Positions 60,510-64,000 of a stretch of DNA of 64,000 nucleotides are shown here, piece after piece. Positions within the stretch are counted from its first letter, which is position 1. The number at the start of each line of letters is the position of its first letter. The translations under genes and the position numbers were made by a program. Under the pieces are notes generated by a model. That model made no database searches, had not been told where the DNA came from, and saw only the letters and a program-made list of their open reading frames with translations. Source of the DNA: UBA1731 sp964567665. Its GTDB lineage: Bacteria > Verrucomicrobiota > Kiritimatiellia > RFP12 > UBA1067. The stretch spans positions 23,862-87,861 of the forward strand of contig CAZMNN010000005.1 in NCBI GenBank assembly GCA_964567665.1. Reading direction: 5' to 3'.

Positions 60510-61598
60510 TCAGTCCGCTTTTTCGATGTCGTCGATGGCCTTCAGCAGCGCATCCATCTGTTCGTCGGTGCCGATGGAGATGCGGATGCGGTCGCCGGTG
60601 CGAGGCCCCTTGAAGTAGCGGACGAATATGTTCCGCCTGCGCAGTGCATCAAACAGCCTGTCCGCAGCCATGCCGGCCGGACGTGCGAACAGGAAGTTCG
60701 ATTCCGACGGCGGCACGTCCCATCCGCGCCTTGCGAGTTCCTTTGCCAGGCGTGTGCGGGTGCGCACGACCTTTCTGGCGTTGGTGCGCATGCACTGGAG
60801 GTCGTTCAGCGCGGCGAGGGCAACCGCCTGTGCAACTGCGTCCACGTTGTACGAATCCTTCACCTTGTACAGGGCGTCGATGAGATCTTTCGGCCCGATG
60901 CAGTAGCCGACCCTCAGTCCGGCGAGTGAGAACGATTTTGAGAACGTGCGCATCACGATGACGTTGCGGTTTTTGCTGTCCGTAGCCAGTTTGACGCAGT
61001 TCGCCCTGGCGAAATCAGCGTATGCTTCGTCTACAACCACTACGCCCTTGAACCGTTTTGCCGCCCTCGCAACCGTATCGACCGGCGTTGAGACCCCGGT
61101 GGGGGCGTTCGGGTTTGTCAGGAGAAAGAGTGCCACCTCACCGCCGGAGGGCCTGTCTGCGTCCTTCTGCGGACTGCGCACCGTGATTTTTCCGTCCCAT
61201 GTGAAATCCGCGTTGAGGGCAGTCGGGACGAATTGGACGTTGCGTATGTCGGCGAGTGTCCTGTAGAGCGAATAGGAGGGGTCGAGCGACCCTATCGCCT
61301 CGTCATCCTCCACAAACGCCCTTGCGGCAAGCGTAAGTATTTCGTCCGAGCCGTTGCCGACGAACACGCATTCAGGTGACGTCTTCCATATCTTTGCGAT
61401 GCGGGTGCGCAGTTCGGAGAAGACGGGATCCGGATAGCGGCGGAGCCTGTCGAGATCGAATCCGCCCAGCGCCTGTGCGCATTTCGGTGAGGGCGGGTAG
61501 GGGTTCTCGTTTGTGTTGAGCTTTACGACGCATTTGGCCTTCGGCTGTTCGCCGGGCGTATATGCCTCCAGCTCCCGGACTGATTTTGCTATTCTCAT
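60510..61598 (-). CDS. hisC: histidinol-phosphate aminotransferase
   Basis: Class I/II PLP aminotransferase of histidine synthesis, 362 residues. KLNTNENPYPPSPKC, RRYPDPVFSELR, VGNGSDEILTLAAR, LTNPNAPTG, VVVDEAYADFA and the PLP lysine Lys221 in RTFSKSFSLAGLRVGY are all present. The gene follows two lipoprotein genes on the same strand by 51 bp. The remaining his genes are elsewhere. Phenylalanine or tyrosine transamination is possible in some homologues. Confidence 0.93.
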   Translation of the reverse strand: MRIAKSVRELEAYTPGEQPKAKCVVKLNTNENPYPPSPKCAQALGGFDLDRLRRYPDPVFSELRTRIAKIWKTSPECVFVGNGSDEILTLAARAFVEDDEAIGSLDPSYSLYRTLADIRNVQFVPTALNADFTWDGKITVRSPQKDADRPSGGEVALFLLTNPNAPTGVSTPVDTVARAAKRFKGVVVVDEAYADFARANCVKLATDSKNRNVIVMRTFSKSFSLAGLRVGYCIGPKDLIDALYKVKDSYNVDAVAQAVALAALNDLQCMRTNARKVVRTRTRLAKELARRGWDVPPSESNFLFARPAGMAADRLFDALRRRNIFVRYFKGPRTGDRIRISIGTDEQMDALLKAIDDIEKAD

Positions 61599-61649
61599 TT
61601 TGCTGTTGTGCCTGATTGTCTGAAAAATGCGGGATTCGCCGTGCAGACG

Positions 61650-62033
61650 CTACTTCAGCAGCACTGCGCTTGTGTGGTACGACCTGTGCGTGAGCAGCAC
61701 TATGAACACGCTCTCGTCGGTCTTGCGGCTGGTGAGGTTTGCGATGCGCTTTGCGTCCACGCGCTTCATCTCGTTTTCAAGTATGGCAAGGTTGTTCTGC
61801 AGGGTGACGGTATTTGTGAAGAAGCGGCAGGAACGGCTGTTCGGGCTGTCCGGATCTCCGCTTCCCAACGGTATGAACTTGAACAGAAGCCATCCAGAGT
61901 TCTCTATCTCGACGGTTTCGATGGCATCTTCGCCATGCTCCACTCCCATGTCGTGGTATATGTTTACCGTGCTGACCGTGGCGCATCCGGCGCACATGAG
62001 GGCAACGGCGACCGCAGCGAGAAGAGATCTCAT
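61650..62033 (-). CDS. small lipoprotein, paralogue of the upstream gene
   Basis: A 127-residue protein with lipobox MCAGC at the end of a short signal peptide (Cys17). The body resembles the product of the upstream gene: GWLLFKFIPLGSGDPDSP, RFFTNTVTLQNNLAIL, FIVLLTHRSYHTSAVLLK. It overlaps that gene by ATGA, so the pair is translationally coupled. Probably periplasmic or outer-membrane anchored. Function unknown. Confidence 0.8.
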   Translation of the reverse strand: MRSLLAAVAVALMCAGCATVSTVNIYHDMGVEHGEDAIETVEIENSGWLLFKFIPLGSGDPDSPNSRSCRFFTNTVTLQNNLAILENEMKRVDAKRIANLTSRKTDESVFIVLLTHRSYHTSAVLLK

Positions 62034-62554
62034 TCTTCGTCCCCCTGATTGATCTTGTCAAGAAGCCGGTTCATCTCGTTTACCGCCTTTTTCCTTTTTA
62101 CGATGTCCGGCGGCAGTTTCTCGCTCCTTTTGGTGAGCACCGCAGAGAACTGGATTTCCCTGTACGTAAGCACATATGGAAGCGGAAGCGGAAAATCGAT
62201 GCCCGGTACGGTGAATATTATGTTTTCGTCGCGGAAGAACGTAAGATCCCTGGCGTCGGTGTGAATTGAGGCCGCATGGGCCATCAGCTGGTCGTGAAGC
62301 AGATCTGGAGTGACCTGGTTCGAGAAGAACTTCCATGGAAAGGTTGCGCCGGGCGTGGCGTTCCCGCAGACGACGGGAATGCAGTCGAACAGGAACCAGC
62401 CGTAGTTTGCGACGACCACGTGCTCAACAGGCTGCCCCTCATCTGCGGAGAGTGCGGATTCCTTCAATGCATCCGTCGTCGAGATGTCCATGCTGTAGCA
62501 TCCGGCGAGCAGGGCGGCGCACATCGCAAGGAATGTCTTTGCTGTTTGTTTCAT
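62030..62554 (-). CDS. small lipoprotein, first of a paralogous pair
   Basis: A 174-residue protein from ATG 62554 with lipobox LLAGC. The block NYGWFLFDCIPVVCGNATPG, WKFFSNQVTPDLLHDQL and YREIQFSAVLTKR aligns with the downstream paralogue but adds two cysteines and a longer tail. The earlier ATG 62560 lies only 2 bp after the TATAAT and cannot be used if that is the promoter; from ATG 62554 the gap is 8 bp and no Shine-Dalgarno sequence is needed. I do not recognise the family. Confidence 0.8.
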   Translation of the reverse strand: MKQTAKTFLAMCAALLAGCYSMDISTTDALKESALSADEGQPVEHVVVANYGWFLFDCIPVVCGNATPGATFPWKFFSNQVTPDLLHDQLMAHAASIHTDARDLTFFRDENIIFTVPGIDFPLPLPYVLTYREIQFSAVLTKRSEKLPPDIVKRKKAVNEMNRLLDKINQGDEE

Positions 62555-62562
62555 TGCCATGT

Positions 62563-62571
62563 ATTATATCA
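62563..62571 (-). promoter_or_regulatory. extended -10 promoter of the lipoprotein-hisC-Ldt unit
   Basis: Minus strand TATAAT (62563-62568) preceded by TGA. It lies 8 bp upstream of ATG 62554. Confidence 0.65.
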
Positions 62572-62926
62572 GATTAGCGTTGAGCATTCCCGATGTTTCG
62601 CGCCCACGATCCGTTGGCGTTGCTTGTCGGAGTGGATGCGACTATTGTGGCCGTATCTTTGGAGGTTCCCCATTTTTTTTTCTTGGCGGACTATGCGTCG
62701 CACCGTGTTGTATCGTGCGGTAGGGCGCGACGTCCCCGTCGCGCCGTGTTGCATAATGTGGCGCGTGGAAGGTTGTTGCTTTCGCTGCGTGGAGTTCTGG
62801 AGTTCGGAAGTTTTTCGTCCGCACCGTAATCTCACGTCTTCCGCGTCCGTCGTAGGCGTCTTCCGTGTCCGAAACTTCGTGCGGCGCGTGGAGGGCGTTT
62901 TACCGCTCTTCCCATCCGCGCCGATT
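62572..62926. other. intergenic region without a recognisable gene
   Basis: Open frames cross this stretch but show no family features or ribosome site. It holds a run of nine T (62673-62681), a perfect 9-bp palindrome at 62724-62745 flanked by two CCGTGTTG direct repeats (62703-62710, 62744-62751), and a promoter at its right end. It looks like decayed or accessory spacer. Confidence 0.6.
62724..62745. repeat. REP-like palindrome
   Basis: Perfect 9-bp GC-only-rich stem GGCGCGACG/CGTCGCGCC around a TCCC loop, in an intergenic region, flanked by 8-bp direct repeats CCGTGTTG. Only one copy is visible in this window. Confidence 0.7.
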
Positions 62927-62935
62927 TGGTATAAT
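62927..62935 (+). promoter_or_regulatory. extended -10 promoter with leaderless start
   Basis: TATAAT at 62930-62935 preceded by TGG. ATG 62942 begins 6 bp later, exactly at the expected transcription start. Confidence 0.55.
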
Positions 62936-62941
62936 TTGCCC

Positions 62942-63055
62942 ATGAAAGCGGATACGGCACAGAGACAGGCGGCGCGGGCGTTCGTGGAGCGCTGGACGTT
63001 CCGGCGCGGCAGCGAGAAGGGCGAATCGACCTCTTCCGCCTCTACGCGCAGCTGA
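62942..63055 (+). pseudogene. truncated start of a possible DNA methyltransferase/type IIG gene
   Basis: A 37-residue frame, MKADTAQRQAARAFVERW onward, followed by a RGSEKGES stretch. The AAxxFVxRW ... RGxEKGE pattern resembles the N-terminus of class I SAM-dependent DNA methyltransferases of the MmeI/type IIG kind, from memory. The frame then degenerates; another frame across the junction reads IDLFRLYAQLTAAGK to a stop at 63069. With its own promoter and no body, it looks like a remnant. It could also be a real small ORF. Confidence 0.35.
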
Positions 63056-63097
63056 CAGCGGCGGGGAAGTAACGATTTCAGTTTTTTGAGGAGTGCC

Positions 63098-63842
63098 ATG
63101 AAAAAGGTGTCGAAGAGAATGATTAGGGAAAACGAAGAGGTAGCGGAGTTGCCCGATGTCGAAAATGAATTGTTCGCGAATCTTCGTGCCATTCTCGCGA
63201 AAGCCCGCGCAACAATTTACACGGTCGCCAATTCCGCAATGGTTGAGGCGTATTGGGATGTCGGACGCGAAATCGTCGAAAAACAGGGAGGAGCGCGTCG
63301 CGCCAAGTATGGCGATGGATTGATGAAGGTGGTATCCGTACGGCTTACGGCGGAGTTCGGCGAAGGTTTTACCGTGTCGAACCTGCGCAACATGAGGCAG
63401 TTCTACCTTGCGTTCCCAAAACGCTACACACTGTGTAGCGAATTGAGCTGGTCTCATTATCGCATTCTGATGCGTGTCGAAAACGAAAATGCCAGAATGT
63501 ATTACACAAAGGAATGTGTCGAAGCGGGATGGAGCGTTCGCACTTGTAGACCTAAAAGTCGGAAAGGTGACGCCGCAGGACATCGGCCAAATGCAGCTTT
63601 ACAAGCATTACTACGAGCGTGAGATGATGCGTCCCGGCGACAATCCACCCGTGGGCATTGTGCTTGGCTCTTCGGCTGATTCTGCGGTGGTGAAGTACAC
63701 GCTCAACGAACACGAGCGTAATCTTTTCGCCGTCAAATACCATCTTTCGCTTCCAACGGTGGAGGAACTTCAGTGCGAACTCAAGCGTGAACGTCTGGCA
63801 ATAGAAGAGGCGATGTTGCTTTTGAAATCAGATGACAGGTGA
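63098..63842 (+). pseudogene. DUF1016 (YhcG-type PDDEXK) nuclease gene disrupted by internal deletion and frameshift
   Basis: The N-terminal part (63098 to about 63544, 149 residues) is a good DUF1016 N-domain: EAYWDVGREIVEKQ, YGDGLMKVVSVRLTAEFGEGF, NLRNMRQFYLAFP, ELSWSHYRILMRV. The C-terminal part (about 63537-63842) continues in another frame with FALVDLKVGKVTPQDIGQMQ and YTLNEHERNLFAVKYHLSLPT. Roughly 100 residues, including the first catalytic Asp region of the PDDEXK fold, are missing. GAGGAG precedes ATG 63098, so a truncated N-domain could still be made. Intact homologues are nucleases often carried on accessory DNA. Confidence 0.85.
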
Positions 63843-63869
63843 AAGGCTTACGGCGGAAATCGATTTAGG

Positions 63870-63875
63870 TATAGT
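63870..63875 (+). promoter_or_regulatory. possible -10 box of the acetyltransferase gene
   Basis: TATAGT 32 bp before ATG 63908. No -35 is evident. Confidence 0.3.
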
Positions 63876-63907
63876 GGCTTTCGCTACCGGGAGTTACTGA
63901 CAGGCAA

Positions 63908-64000
63908 ATGACAATGACGAACAAAGAGCGGCGCGACAAAGGCGAGCTGTACGATGCCAACTACGATCCGGAGCTTGTGCGGCTCATGGACGAGTGCAAG
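63908..64000 (+). CDS. sugar O-acetyltransferase, N-terminus (3' truncated by window end)
   Basis: The first 31 residues, including ERRDKGELYDANYDPELV, match the start of the maltose/galactoside O-acetyltransferase family (Maa/LacA/NodL), left-handed beta-helix enzymes that acetylate sugars with acetyl-CoA. The helix repeats and catalytic His lie beyond the window. ATG 63914 is a possible alternative start. Confidence 0.85.
   Translation, partial: MTMTNKERRDKGELYDANYDPELVRLMDECK

Noticed and set aside
62276..63055. A 259-codon plus-strand open frame running through the lipoprotein gene and the intergenic region
   Set aside because: Its first part is antisense to a convincing lipoprotein gene, and it crosses a palindrome and a promoter. 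Only the last 37 codons, after the -10 box, look like a possible separate start.
1..64000. CRISPR array, insertion sequence or prophage
   Set aside because: No regularly spaced repeats, transposase, integrase or phage structural gene was seen in any frame.

Overview
The window is a gene-dense, high-GC bacterial chromosome segment. It most resembles a fermentative, probably gut-associated member of the PVC superphylum (Verrucomicrobiota, Kiritimatiellia-like). This placement is inferred from the gene mix: DUF1080 and Gfo/Idh/MocA secreted sugar proteins, a DUF4091 protein, DUF1846, pseudopilins, an outer-membrane BamA/OmpH pair and a type 2 IleRS. No rRNA or marker tree was available.

Layout. 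1-9.4 kb: end of an SDR reductase, glycogen phosphorylase, bamA-ompH, an orphan peptide-type ABC ATPase, DedA and a fused BioW-BioF biotin enzyme. 9.4-12.4 kb (minus): HU and MutS, with a hairpin overlapping the hup promoter. 12.4-20.9 kb: a tandem-DUF1080 lipoprotein, then parB, an M28/glutaminyl-cyclase-like gene and secA overlapping end to end, then a PhoB/PhoR-type pair. 21-24 kb: a Tat-exported Gfo/Idh/MocA dehydrogenase followed by an exported DUF1080 protein, a likely extracytoplasmic keto-glycoside module. 24-31.3 kb: two tRNA-Pro genes on the minus strand, rhaA, a pseudopilin, priA and an NtrB/NtrC-type pair. 31.3-35.7 kb (minus): HMA-like lipoprotein, DUF1846, a two-domain NifU and a PilB/GspE ATPase. 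35.9-42.8 kb: an AT-rich secreted protein, GH16, GDP-fucose synthesis (gmd-fcl) and a DUF4091 protein. 42.9-45.6 kb: divergent etfB-etfA plus a Gfo-fold protein with an altered active site. 45.7-51.4 kb: rpmH-rnpA-yidD-yidC-ileS. 51.4-59.7 kb: ilvE, a small membrane protein, a BatD-like protein, holA (minus), and ilvD-argC-rdgB. 59.6-62.6 kb (minus): two paralogous lipoproteins, hisC and an L,D-transpeptidase. 62.6-64 kb: a decayed accessory patch with a REP-like palindrome, a possible methyltransferase remnant and a deleted DUF1016 nuclease gene, then the start of a sugar O-acetyltransferase.

Two regulatory themes run through the window. Promoters repeatedly show a TATAAT-type -10, often with an upstream TG, and nine have a TTGC/TTGA-like -35 at exactly 17 bp. 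Several genes (mutS, pilB, the upstream lipoprotein of the 62-kb pair, holA, bioWF and a short ORF at 62942) start so close to the -10 that their mRNAs should be leaderless or nearly so, while most others have a Shine-Dalgarno sequence.

The best candidates for new biology are the etfBA-Gfo operon with altered cofactor and active-site motifs and the secreted Gfo-DUF1080 pair. The mosaic secreted protein at 35.9 kb and the BioWF fusion come next. No CRISPR array, insertion sequence, prophage or rRNA was seen.
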